The notes under the pieces are model-generated. The model saw nothing but the letters and a program-made list of their open reading frames with translations, was not told the origin of the DNA and did not search any database. 64,000 nucleotides of DNA, from contig CAYMGQ010000001.1 in NCBI GenBank assembly GCA_964390055.1, forward strand, positions 139,573 to 203,572, written 5' to 3'. This document shows, in pieces, positions 8,740 through 17,171 of this stretch (positions are counted from its first letter, which is position 1; the number at the start of each line of letters is the position of its first letter). The stretch comes from CAYMGQ01 sp964390055. GTDB lineage: Bacteria > Bacillota > Clostridia > Peptostreptococcales > Natronincolaceae. The position numbers were made by a program, and so were the translations under genes.

Positions 8740-9975
8740 TCAATCCTTGGCGGCTTCTTCGCCAGCCACATAGCCAGAGGACCATGCCCACTGTAGGTTA
8801 TAACCACCACAATCCCCATCAATATCCACCACTTCACCAGCAAAGTATAGACCCTTGACTAATTTAGACTGTAAACTTTTACTATCTATTTGGTCTACAT
8901 CTACCCCTCCCCCTGTGGTTTGGGCATTTTGCCAAGATTGAGTCCCACTAATAGTTAGGGTCCATTCCTTTAATATATCAACTATATTGGCCAGCTCCTT
9001 ATTTGATACTTGGGCAGATTTTATATTTGAATCTTCAATGCCAGCCTCCTTTAAAATTACAGGTATTAGCCTATTATTTATAAGTCCGACAAAACTAAAT
9101 TCCAGATTTTTCTGTGGCTGATAAGCCCTACGGATATTAATAAGATCTAGCAACTCATCCCTTGTAAAATCGGGGTAGATATCTAGTAAAAGCTGGGGTT
9201 TATTACCCTTTAATAGTTCTTCAGCCGCCCCTCTACTCAATTGCAGGATTGGTGGACCCGAGATACCATAATTAGTAAAGAGGATTTCTCCCCTCTCCTG
9301 CCTTAAAATCCTATTATCTAATGCTAGTGAAGCTAACCCTTTAAATTTAACCCCTTGTATTCTTCTTAAAAAGTCGGCCTCTAATTTTAATTGTACTAAG
9401 GCAGGAAAGACTTTGGTAATCCTATGGCCTAATTTTTCTGCCAACTTATGCCCCTCCCCCATGCTACCCAATTGGGGGGCTGCTCTGCCTCCGGTGGCTA
9501 CAACTACCCTATCCCCCTTAATTATCTGCCCATTTTTAAGATGCAGGTGGAATTTGTCCCCCTTTTTATGGATAGCCACTACCTGCCTATTACACTCCTC
9601 CCTTATCCCTAGTTTATTCAATTCATATCTTAAAACATTTAGTAGGCTGGAAGCCTGATCAGACCTAGGGAAGACCCTACCCTCCTCCTCAACCTTATGG
9701 GCTATTCCTAGATATTCGAAAAAATTTATACATTGTTCAAGATTAAAATCCTCTAATATTCCCTGGGCAAACTTGACATTGTTCCCATGGAAGAATTTCA
9801 AATCCATATTAATATTAGTGAAATTACACCTGCCATTCCCTGTAGCCAGAATTTTTTTACCTACCCTATCCATTTTTTCTAATACAGTAACCCTGGCACC
9901 ATTTCTTGCAGCAGCAATTGCAGCCACAAGACCTGCCGCTCCCCCACCAATAATAAGAACATGTTTTTCATCCAT
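8740..9975 (-). CDS. NAD(P)/FAD-dependent oxidoreductase, HI0933 family
   Basis: Flavoprotein of the HI0933/YhiN family (411 aa). The N-terminal dinucleotide fold is LIIGGGAAGLVAAIAAARNG, followed by the family hallmark TGNGRCNFTN near residue 47. A second FAD contact is VVATGGRAAPQLGS, and the C-terminal GEVVDIDGDCGGYNLQWAWSSG closes the FAD site. Most relatives have no proven substrate; some gut clostridial relatives reduce bile acid intermediates, which cannot be assumed here. It is transcribed alone, upstream of and in the same direction as the serine operon. Confidence 0.9.
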   Translation of the reverse strand: MDEKHVLIIGGGAAGLVAAIAAARNGARVTVLEKMDRVGKKILATGNGRCNFTNINMDLKFFHGNNVKFAQGILEDFNLEQCINFFEYLGIAHKVEEEGRVFPRSDQASSLLNVLRYELNKLGIREECNRQVVAIHKKGDKFHLHLKNGQIIKGDRVVVATGGRAAPQLGSMGEGHKLAEKLGHRITKVFPALVQLKLEADFLRRIQGVKFKGLASLALDNRILRQERGEILFTNYGISGPPILQLSRGAAEELLKGNKPQLLLDIYPDFTRDELLDLINIRRAYQPQKNLEFSFVGLINNRLIPVILKEAGIEDSNIKSAQVSNKELANIVDILKEWTLTISGTQSWQNAQTTGGGVDVDQIDSKSLQSKLVKGLYFAGEVVDIDGDCGGYNLQWAWSSGYVAGEEAAKD

Positions 9976-10000
9976 TTATCTATAACTCCCTTAAATATGC

Positions 10001-10891
10001 TTAGCCGATACCGTGTACAATCCTTATAAAATCCATCATCCTTGTCTTTGGCAATATAGCAAAACGGTTTAAAGTAAAGGGAGAATCCCCCCTTTTAACA
10101 TAGCCTCTCCTTGTTGTAAAGGCCAATTTAAAATCTAATTCCTTTAATAAGTTTACTATTACTTCATTATATTCTCCATATGGGTAGGCAAAATAATCAC
10201 TCCGGGTCATTTTCCTATTTAATAATAAATCCCGCCTAACAATATCCACAGGACTTGCTAGAAGATAGCTTACGCCCTCATCATTTTGCCTGTGTAAATC
10301 GTGGCTATGATTGGCATATTCAAAAACATCCATCCCTCCAACTACCTGGTCCCAACCAATGGGGACGGAACTTGCAGGTGTAAAGGGTTTAGGCAGATTC
10401 TCCACCCTATGGGTTATTAAAAAAATACTAGCATTGAAGCCATATTTTTTTAATATAGGATAGGCATAATGGTAATTACTAGAATAGCCATCATCAAAAC
10501 TTATAACAATAGACCTCCTAGGTATATCTAGCTTTCCCCTAAGAAATAACTCCAATTCCAATAAACTTATTGTGCTAAAACCATGTCTATGTAAGTAGGC
10601 CATTTGTTCCTCAAAGGCTTCCACGGTTATGGCGGCTGGATTATTGTCATAATAGTATTCATCCTCTTTTAAAAGATGATGGTACATTAGGACAGGAATT
10701 TTTTGTGCCCGACCCCTAGATAAATCAAAATTGCCCACCTGGATCTCCTCCTGTAGGGATAAATCCTGGTATTGTTGATAATAATCAATGTCCTCATATG
10801 CCTCCATGGAGTAGGCAGGGATGGGCAAGATTGACAATATAATGAATAGTAAAATTAAAATTCTTCTTTTTTTCTCCCCATAGGTCTCCAA
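10001..10891 (-). CDS. Secreted polysaccharide deacetylase (NodB domain)
   Basis: An N-terminal hydrophobic stretch (about 10-27, ILILLFIILSILPIPAYS) looks like a signal peptide. The NodB domain follows, with YHHL, the metal/catalytic SFDDGYSSNY and the later motif NHSHDLH. Such enzymes remove acetyl groups from peptidoglycan or other cell-surface sugars using a metal bound by Asp-His-His. The start is TTG 10891 four bases after GGAGG. It follows the PII-like gene by 11 bases and may be co-transcribed with it, although no functional link is evident. Confidence 0.87.
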   Translation of the reverse strand: METYGEKKRRILILLFIILSILPIPAYSMEAYEDIDYYQQYQDLSLQEEIQVGNFDLSRGRAQKIPVLMYHHLLKEDEYYYDNNPAAITVEAFEEQMAYLHRHGFSTISLLELELFLRGKLDIPRRSIVISFDDGYSSNYHYAYPILKKYGFNASIFLITHRVENLPKPFTPASSVPIGWDQVVGGMDVFEYANHSHDLHRQNDEGVSYLLASPVDIVRRDLLLNRKMTRSDYFAYPYGEYNEVIVNLLKELDFKLAFTTRRGYVKRGDSPFTLNRFAILPKTRMMDFIRIVHGIG

Positions 10892-10902
10892 TTATCCTCC
10901 CC

Positions 10903-11229
10903 CTATCTATCAAAACCCTTCCTATGTCTTAGGCCAACCAGCTCAGATATAGGCAATGAGAAAACAACACCAGTACCTGCTTCCTTAATATCTCCTGCCT
11001 CAATAATTGCATCCATAATGGCCCTGTATTGTTCCTCTCCTGTTAGAATAATTATTATTTCCTTAGAAGATTCAATATTAATATTCAAAAACTTTTTTGC
11101 CTCCGTCTCTCCAGTGCCTCGTCCGTACATTATAGTCGCTCCTGATGCACCAGCAACTTTGGCCTGCTCTACAACAGCATCTGCCCTGCCTCTTTCTACA
11201 ATAGTCACTATACATTTAACATCAAGCAT
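10903..11229 (-). CDS. PII-like nitrogen regulatory protein
   Basis: A 108-aa protein with the ferredoxin-like core of GlnB/GlnK relatives. Visible features are the first strand KCIVTIVERGRADAVV, a loop with GASGATIMYGRGTG (the position of the variable T/B-loop region), and the C-terminal GTGVVFSLPISELVGL, close to the PII signature. The uridylylated Tyr of the classical T-loop is not clearly placed. It lies 14 bases after a DUF1538 membrane protein. PII proteins often plug or gate a neighbouring transporter, and that is the inferred job here. Confidence 0.85.
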   Translation of the reverse strand: MLDVKCIVTIVERGRADAVVEQAKVAGASGATIMYGRGTGETEAKKFLNINIESSKEIIIILTGEEQYRAIMDAIIEAGDIKEAGTGVVFSLPISELVGLRHRKGFDR

Positions 11230-11243
11230 AGTTAAGCCTCCCT

Positions 11244-11945
11244 CTAAAATTTGCTTAATATCCCTAATACTAGGACGGATATCATTGCCCCAACCGAAGT
11301 CAATCCTACAATCCCAAAGCCAGATATTAGGGGGTCAGCAGTTTCAATTACACTGGCTAAACCTATGGCCAATGCCATATTTAAGGGGATATTTACAGGT
11401 CCCGTAGTAGCACTGGCTGAATCAAAGGCAATTGCACCGAAGGGTTCCGGGGCAAAGAATGCAAGAATTATTACTAAAATCAATAGGGGCACTACAATTT
11501 TAATATAGGGGATATCGGCTAATATTTTAAAGACCCCTATACCCATCCCTAGGCCAAAGCCTATGGCAACCCCATGAACCAATACTTTATGGTGGATAGC
11601 CCCAATGGATAATTCCTCTACCTCTAGGGCTAATGCCTTTAGAGCAGGTTCTACCAATGTTCCAAAATATCCTATAACAAAGGCCATTAATATTATTAAT
11701 CCCTTTCTCTCTAATATATGTATATTTCTACCTACGGAATCCCCCAGGGGTAAAAGACTCATAGTTGTCCCCTTTAAAAATAGGTGTAAGCCTATCACAG
11801 CAAAAACAAATCCCAACAAAAATTCCTTTACATTATCTATAGGCTTTCTTAGAACAACAAGTTGAAAAAAAGCCATTATAGCAGTAAGGGGTACTATACT
11901 CCAAATTGTTTCCCAAAGTGGAGCAAAGGTCTCCATAATCTTCAT
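11244..11945 (-). CDS. DUF1538 multi-pass membrane protein
   Basis: A 233-aa integral membrane protein with about seven hydrophobic segments. It matches the DUF1538 family by its overall pattern and by the polar, helix-breaking stretch AFDSASATTGPVNIPLNMA near residues 175-195 and the end GFGIVGLTSVGAMISVLVLG. The family has no established function; a permease or channel is likely from the fold. It precedes the PII-like gene in the same operon, so it is a candidate PII-controlled transporter. Confidence 0.82.
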   Translation of the reverse strand: MKIMETFAPLWETIWSIVPLTAIMAFFQLVVLRKPIDNVKEFLLGFVFAVIGLHLFLKGTTMSLLPLGDSVGRNIHILERKGLIILMAFVIGYFGTLVEPALKALALEVEELSIGAIHHKVLVHGVAIGFGLGMGIGVFKILADIPYIKIVVPLLILVIILAFFAPEPFGAIAFDSASATTGPVNIPLNMALAIGLASVIETADPLISGFGIVGLTSVGAMISVLVLGILSKF

Positions 11946-12036
11946 CTTTTGGTCAGCTCCTTTACCGATAAATTTATCTCATATGTTTTGTATTATAATA
12001 TAGTTTGCCTTCTTTTGCACCATGCTATTAATTTAA

Positions 12037-12060
12037 AAACATCTCAAATATGGGATGTTT
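12037..12060. repeat. Small inverted repeat upstream of the DUF1538 gene
   Basis: AAACATC (12037-12043) and GATGTTT (12054-12060), ten bases apart, lie about 90 bases before the DUF1538 start. Could be an operator or a weak terminator; nothing more can be said. Confidence 0.3.
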
Positions 12061-12147
12061 AAAATAAGTAGTCCTTTGTTAATCTCCCAAAAGTATAATA
12101 GTGACAAGGCCCTTGTTAAATCCCCCTATCTTTTGTTGCCAACTAGC

Positions 12148-12444
12148 CTAAAGTTTTTCCTTCACCGCAGCGACTTTCCCCTCCAAGGTTGATGTTTTAT
12201 CCCTTCTATCATCAATTCTAATGGTGGTGGTTACCCTCTTTTCCCCTGTTTCAAAGGGGGTATGGTGTAGTTTTTTAGCTATGTCAAATAAATGGTCTAA
12301 TTCCCCCTCTATTATGGTTGACATTGGGGTTAACTGGTATTTTACACCCTCCTCTTCCAATACCCTCAAGCATTCCGCCACATAAGCACTAACACTGGTT
12401 TCCTTGGTCCCCAAGGGAACTACTGTTATCTCCAATATTGCCAT
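12148..12444 (-). CDS. MTH1187-family thiamine-binding protein
   Basis: A 98-aa protein of the MTH1187/YqgV (DUF77) family, with the conserved start MAILEITVVPLGT and the core VKYQLTPMSTIIEGELDHLFDIAKKLH. Family members form ferredoxin-like tetramers that bind thiamine or its precursors; a role in thiamine delivery or sensing is proposed but not settled. The gene stands alone behind AAAGGAGG. The only thiamine-related gene elsewhere in the window is thiT, 21 kb away. Confidence 0.85.
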   Translation of the reverse strand: MAILEITVVPLGTKETSVSAYVAECLRVLEEEGVKYQLTPMSTIIEGELDHLFDIAKKLHHTPFETGEKRVTTTIRIDDRRDKTSTLEGKVAAVKEKL

Positions 12445-12588
12445 AATAATACCTCCTTTTTTGTATTTCCGCTATAAATAAATCCTACCTATATAATAAC
12501 ACTGAATATAAAAAATACCAAAGGAAATATTTAAACTATGGGATCAAGGGTATTAGTAATAAAAATAACTAGAAGGGAGTACTCATTT

Positions 12589-13587
12589 ATGAAAGCTCTG
12601 ATAATTAATGAATTTGGCAAGTCAGATGTTTTTACAGGCATGGAAATTCCTAGGCCAAAGGTAATTGATGGCCATATATTAATTCGTGTAATGGCCTCTA
12701 GTGTTAATCCCATAGATATAAAAATCAGGTCCGGCCTGGTTAAAGCTGCTGCACCGGACTTCCCGGCGGTGCTTCATGGCGATGTGGCAGGAATTGTAGA
12801 AGAGATAGGAAAAGGTGTTACTGAATTTAAAGTAGGGGATGAAGTTTATGGCTTTGCCGGAGGTATGAAGGGGCTTGGTGGTGCTCTAGGCCAATTCCTA
12901 TTAGCAGATGCTAGCCTGCTTGCTCCAAAACCCCCTAATTTATCTTTCCAAGAAGCTGCTGCCCTACCTATTGTATCAATTACTGCCTGGGAAGCCCTTG
13001 TTAAACGGGGAAATTTACAGGCTGGAGAAAAAATTCTAATTCATGGGGCTACTGGTGGTGTAGGGCATATAGGAATACAAATTGCTAAAAGTATAGGGGC
13101 AAAAATATTTGTAACCGGGTCAAGCCAAGAAAAGTTAGATATAGCAAAAAAATTAGGGGCTGATATAGGCATAAATTATAAGAGTGAAAGTGTAGAGGAT
13201 TATGTAAATAGATATACCAATGGTAGGGGCTTTGATTTAATATTCGATACGGTGGGTGGCCCCAATTTGGATAAGTCCTTTAAGGCAGCGGCCTTAAATG
13301 GCAGGATTTTAACCACCAATGCTAGATCAAGCCACGACCTTAGCCTCCTTCATGCCAAAGGTTTGACCCTGCATGTGATTTTCATTGCTATTGGTATTTT
13401 ACACAATATTAATTGGAAAGACTATTCAAAAACCCTGGGTCAAATTAATAAGCTTGTGGAAAATAACCAATTAAAGCCTCTAATGGACAAGAATGTTTTT
13501 GGATTTTCGCAAATTATCCAGGCCCATGATTATCTAGAATCGGGCCAGGCTATAGGTAAGGTATCCCTTGTCAATGACCTAGGTTAA
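12589..13587 (+). CDS. Zinc-independent MDR oxidoreductase (quinone oxidoreductase-like)
   Basis: Medium-chain dehydrogenase/reductase of the zeta-crystallin type (332 aa). The substrate-binding N-terminal half contains VLHGDVAGIVEEIGKGVTEFKVGDEVYG, and the NADPH site is IHGATGGVGHIGIQIAKSIGAKI near residues 150-172. Catalytic zinc ligands are absent. The ATG at 12589 follows AGGGAG; an upstream in-frame ATG (12538) lacks a binding site. Single gene on the plus strand with its own terminator. Substrate unknown. Confidence 0.88.
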   Translation: MKALIINEFGKSDVFTGMEIPRPKVIDGHILIRVMASSVNPIDIKIRSGLVKAAAPDFPAVLHGDVAGIVEEIGKGVTEFKVGDEVYGFAGGMKGLGGALGQFLLADASLLAPKPPNLSFQEAAALPIVSITAWEALVKRGNLQAGEKILIHGATGGVGHIGIQIAKSIGAKIFVTGSSQEKLDIAKKLGADIGINYKSESVEDYVNRYTNGRGFDLIFDTVGGPNLDKSFKAAALNGRILTTNARSSHDLSLLHAKGLTLHVIFIAIGILHNINWKDYSKTLGQINKLVENNQLKPLMDKNVFGFSQIIQAHDYLESGQAIGKVSLVNDLG

Positions 13588-13604
13588 ATACAATTAGAAT
13601 AAGA

Positions 13605-13636
13605 AGAGGCTATGTCCTAAGCATGGCCTCTTTTTC
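13605..13636 (+). terminator. Terminator after the MDR oxidoreductase gene
   Basis: AGAGGC (13605-13610) pairs with GCCTCT ending at 13631, extended inside by TATG/CATG with small bulge, followed by TTTTTCT. Confidence 0.75.
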
Positions 13637-13640
13637 TAGT

Positions 13641-14699
13641 TCAATAGGTCAAAAGGTCAAAAAAATCCAATTGTTCCATTCCCCTATGGTCCAAATTAGA
13701 AAGGGAGAGGCCAATTAATCTTAAATCCTCATCTATTGCCAGTTCATCTAAAATCTCTATTGCAGATTGATAGAGTTCTTGGGCAGACTGGAGGGAACAA
13801 TCATAGGTCCTACTCCTAGTGCGGTTGGTAAAATCTCTTTCCCTGATTTTTATGGTGACTGTTCTTCCAGACAAATTTCTTTTATCTAGAGAATTTGCTA
13901 TATCTCTAGCAAAACCTAGGAGTAGCCTATCTAGGGTTTCCCTATCCCTGGTATCTCTTTCTAATGTACTTTCCCTGCCTATGGATTTAACCTCTCTGCC
14001 CACCTCTACCTCCCTATTGTCTACCCCCCTAATCATATGGTAGACCTCCATACCTGTCTTGCCTAAAAGCTCAATTAAATATTCTTGAGATAGGTTCATT
14101 AAATCCCTTATATAAAATATACCTATTGTATTAAGTTTTTTTGCAGTTTTTTTCCCGATCCCATAAACCTTTGAAATACTCAATGGTTTCAATATTTCCG
14201 GCACCATATCTGGGGTGATTATTTTCAGACCATCGGGCTTATTCCAATCTGAGGCAAGCTTAGCCAAAAATTTATTGTATGATATTCCTATAGAAAGGGT
14301 CAAGCCCGTTTCTTCCATTACTCTTTTTTTAATATATTGGGCTAGCTTTTTAGGTGCTTGACCAATGGATGAAACATCTAAATAGGCTTCATCTATGGAC
14401 AGGGGTTCTACCTTATCCGTAATTGAAGTCAATATTTCAAAAACCTGGGCTGATATTTCCTTGTATCTTGCAAGTCTAACAGGTACATAGATTCCATGAG
14501 GGCACCTTTCCTTTGCCTTAAAGATTGGCATGGCAGAATGGATACCATACTTTCTGGCCTCATAGGAGCAGGTAGTGACAATTCCCCTATTACTTTGCCC
14601 CCCCACTATGACAGGTTTCCCCTGCAGGCTTGGATTATCCCTTTGTTCCACTGAGGCAAAAAAGGCATCCATATCCACATGAATAATTTTACCTTCCAT
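13641..14699 (-). CDS. dinB: DNA polymerase IV (Y family)
   Basis: Translesion polymerase. The catalytic palm motifs HVDMDAFFASVEQ (about 7-19) and LSIDEAYLDVSSIG (about 103) supply the metal-binding Asp and Asp-Glu residues. The helix-hairpin-helix thumb is KVYGIGKKTAKKLNTIGI, and the little-finger domain follows. Length 352 aa is normal. No LexA-type (SOS) box was evident upstream. Its end faces the MDR gene's terminator. Confidence 0.94.
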   Translation of the reverse strand: MEGKIIHVDMDAFFASVEQRDNPSLQGKPVIVGGQSNRGIVTTCSYEARKYGIHSAMPIFKAKERCPHGIYVPVRLARYKEISAQVFEILTSITDKVEPLSIDEAYLDVSSIGQAPKKLAQYIKKRVMEETGLTLSIGISYNKFLAKLASDWNKPDGLKIITPDMVPEILKPLSISKVYGIGKKTAKKLNTIGIFYIRDLMNLSQEYLIELLGKTGMEVYHMIRGVDNREVEVGREVKSIGRESTLERDTRDRETLDRLLLGFARDIANSLDKRNLSGRTVTIKIRERDFTNRTRSRTYDCSLQSAQELYQSAIEILDELAIDEDLRLIGLSLSNLDHRGMEQLDFFDLLTY

Positions 14700-14784
14700 A
14701 TATTTGCATCCCCCTAATTTTTAGCTGACTTAATCTTAAAGCCCCTATATAAATAATATTCTATTTTGTGCTTGAGGGCAAAAC

Positions 14785-14913
14785 TTACATATTAATTCCT
14801 TCCCCGCCAAAAAAACCTCCCATCATTGCCCCAACTTGACACTTAATAATTCCATCCCTCTTTAGGATAATCTGTAAAAGGGGCATTACTGTTCCCAGTA
14901 TCCTATATTCCAT
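14785..14913 (-). pseudogene. Remnant of an AIM24/TIGR00266-family gene (or 42-aa ORF)
   Basis: A short open frame starts with ATG 14913, seven bases after GGGGAG, and reads MEYRILGTVMPLLQIILKR, then an AGAMM-like segment (QVGAMMGGFFGG), ending at TAA 14785. The start resembles the N-terminus of the AIM24/TIGR00266 family, whose members begin with a similar strand and a PGE...AEAGAM turn and run to about 220 residues or more. Only the first sixth is present and no continuation is seen in the 85 bases before dinB. A decayed copy is the likeliest reading; a genuine microprotein is possible. Confidence 0.45.
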
Positions 14914-14969
14914 ATTGCAACTCCCCTTCATATTATCAAATACTAATAAAATGAATTTTATCAGCTACT

Positions 14970-15935
14970 CTACAATAGTCTCCTGTAAATTCTCATAAGA
15001 TTTTTATAGGCGATTTTCTCCATATCTTCAATCCCATAACCCCTATCTCTTAAACATAGGAATAGCTTTTGTATATAGCTGGCGTCCTTAAAGCCTTCTG
15101 TTTCTTTGCTTTTTACTGGAAAGCTAGCAGGGGCATCCTCTTCAACAAAGTCACAGAAGTCAAAGCCACAGGCCACATGATTTATTCCAACTAACTCTAC
15201 TAAATAATCAATATGGTCTACTAGCCTTGTCAGTTTTGCATCCCTTACATCCAGAAAATCAGGCCAAGCATTTACCCCCACAAGACCACCTGTCCTTACA
15301 AGCTCTATGATTTGTTCATCCTTTAAATTCCTGGGATGGGGACAAAGGCTATAGGCATTAGAATGAGAGGCAATAACTGGCCCCCTAGTACTTCTTATAA
15401 CATCCCAAAAACTTGTCTCATTCAAATGTGAAACATCCAGTAAGATTCCCAGGTCCTCCATCAAGCTCATGGCCTCCCTACCTAATTTTGTAAGTCCCCT
15501 ATTCTTATCCCCCCAAATGCCAGTAGCTAATGGATTTTCTTCATTCCATGTTAAGCTTCCAGTCCTGATGCCCCTCTGATAGAATTTCTCTATCCACCCT
15601 AGGTCCTTACCTATATAAAACATACCCTCCATACCTAAAATAATGCCTATTTTCCCCTCAGCCTCCCCCTGGCCTATGTCTTCATATTTGATAATCCTAT
15701 GTATAAGATGGCTGGATTCATCAAGCTCTCCCTCCAGATAATCCAGGGTTAACAGGGCGTTTTTTCTAGCCACTTCCCTTTTTTCTGGGTCTAACCATAG
15801 GGGAAGGACTATAAGGAAGACCCCTCCCTTCCTAAGTTTGTCAATATGATAGCCTTCTATTATATTTCTTTCCCCGATCAAACTCTTTACAAGAACATCC
15901 ATTAAAATATCTGAGTGCCCATCAAATACCTTCAC
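14970..15935 (-). CDS. Membrane dipeptidase family protein (peptidase M19)
   Basis: Zinc dipeptidase of the renal dipeptidase family (321 aa). Metal ligands: VFDGHSDIL near residue 5, GMEGM near residue 123, LLDVSHLNETSFWDV and VIASHSNAYSLCPHPRNL. The binuclear site therefore looks complete. No signal peptide is present, so it acts in the cytoplasm despite the family name. Probable substrates are dipeptides, including those with D-residues. It starts with GTG six bases after GGAGG and appears to be a single gene. Confidence 0.9.
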   Translation of the reverse strand: MKVFDGHSDILMDVLVKSLIGERNIIEGYHIDKLRKGGVFLIVLPLWLDPEKREVARKNALLTLDYLEGELDESSHLIHRIIKYEDIGQGEAEGKIGIILGMEGMFYIGKDLGWIEKFYQRGIRTGSLTWNEENPLATGIWGDKNRGLTKLGREAMSLMEDLGILLDVSHLNETSFWDVIRSTRGPVIASHSNAYSLCPHPRNLKDEQIIELVRTGGLVGVNAWPDFLDVRDAKLTRLVDHIDYLVELVGINHVACGFDFCDFVEEDAPASFPVKSKETEGFKDASYIQKLFLCLRDRGYGIEDMEKIAYKNLMRIYRRLL

Positions 15936-16050
15936 AAAACTCCTCCTTCTACAAATTTTACTAGAATAGATACTAGCTTATTCAAGATTTCATTATAAAA
16001 TACCTTCCCTCCTAGATTATAAGCTTCTTACAAGGGGCTGTTTTGGGAAA

Positions 16051-16079
16051 TTGACTTCCTATTTCCCTTGTTATACATT
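16051..16079 (+). promoter_or_regulatory. Promoter upstream of the HtrA-like protease
   Basis: TTGACT (16051-16056), 17-base spacer, TACATT (16074-16079), about 50 bases before the TTG start of the protease. Confidence 0.55.
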
Positions 16080-16127
16080 GGAAATATATGCTTGTGAAAT
16101 ATAAATTGTAAGCTAGGAGGTATACCA

Positions 16128-17171
16128 TTGAAAAAATATATAAGTGGCTTTTTTATTTTTCTCCTTGTCATTTCCTCTTATCCCCTTACCGTCTTGGCAG
16201 ATAACGTGGCAAGCCAGACTTTAGGAGAAATAGACCTATCAAAGGAAGATGACCATTACATAAGTAAACTTATAAATGAAATTAATCCATCGGTTGTAGC
16301 AATTATTGGTGAAAACAAGTCCTACAGAGAATCCCAGGAACTATACACAAAGATACCTAGTAATCTTCAGCATGGGTCGGGGGTAATTATTAACTCTAAT
16401 GGTAGAATTATAACAAATAATCATGTTATTGAGGGTATGGAAGAAATCTATGTCGTGATGTACGATGGCAAGGTATATAGGTCACACCTATTATATAGGG
16501 ATGAAAAAATCGACCTGGCATTAATAAAAATAAAGAGGGACAATTTAAAACCCATTCAATTAGAGAACCCCGGTAAAATTGCCGTTGGCAATAAGGTTGT
16601 AGCAATAGGCACACCCCTGTCTTTTGGCTACCTTAATAGTGCCAGCCTGGGCATTATTAGCGGTTTAAATCGGCCTGTAGATAAGTCCTATACCTACCTT
16701 CAGACAGATGCTTCAATTAATCCAGGTAATAGTGGGGGCCCCCTAGTCAATATGGATGGCAAGCTTGTAGGTATTAACTCCCTTAGTTATCCCTCCTATT
16801 CTGGCATGAATTTCGCAATTCCATCAGAGGATATTTCCTATTTCTTAGACCATTATGATAGTTTTGGAAGAATAAGAAGGTCTTATACAGGAATTCAATT
16901 GGAAGAAAATTGGGCAGCAATGCTTGGCATACCAAGCAAGCAGGGACTTAGGGTGCTGGCCCTAAAGGATGATGCTATAGTAAGTAAAGAGGAGGTAAGG
17001 GAGGGCTATATGCTAGAAGCCATCAATGGGCTCAAGACTAATTCCATAGCGGCCTATAATGAAATATTAAAAAAATATCTCCCTGGAGATTGGGTTACTC
17101 TCACCTTTTCACAGGATGGTCAAAACTTTAATATTAATGTTAAACTATTAGAAATGGAGGAAATAAAATGA
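16128..17171 (+). CDS. Secreted HtrA-like serine protease with C-terminal PDZ-like region
   Basis: Trypsin-fold S1C protease, 347 aa. Signal peptide about 1-24. The catalytic triad is visible: His99 in ITNNHVIEG, Asp129 in KIDLALIKI and Ser202 in INPGNSGGPLV. The C-terminal 100 residues (TGIQLEENWAAMLGIPSKQGLRVL and onwards) look like a divergent PDZ domain. It starts with TTG seven bases after AGGAGG. It overlaps the next gene by 4 bases (ATGA), so the two are translated together; that secreted partner is the obvious candidate substrate, inhibitor or cofactor. Confidence 0.9.
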   Translation: MKKYISGFFIFLLVISSYPLTVLADNVASQTLGEIDLSKEDDHYISKLINEINPSVVAIIGENKSYRESQELYTKIPSNLQHGSGVIINSNGRIITNNHVIEGMEEIYVVMYDGKVYRSHLLYRDEKIDLALIKIKRDNLKPIQLENPGKIAVGNKVVAIGTPLSFGYLNSASLGIISGLNRPVDKSYTYLQTDASINPGNSGGPLVNMDGKLVGINSLSYPSYSGMNFAIPSEDISYFLDHYDSFGRIRRSYTGIQLEENWAAMLGIPSKQGLRVLALKDDAIVSKEEVREGYMLEAINGLKTNSIAAYNEILKKYLPGDWVTLTFSQDGQNFNINVKLLEMEEIK

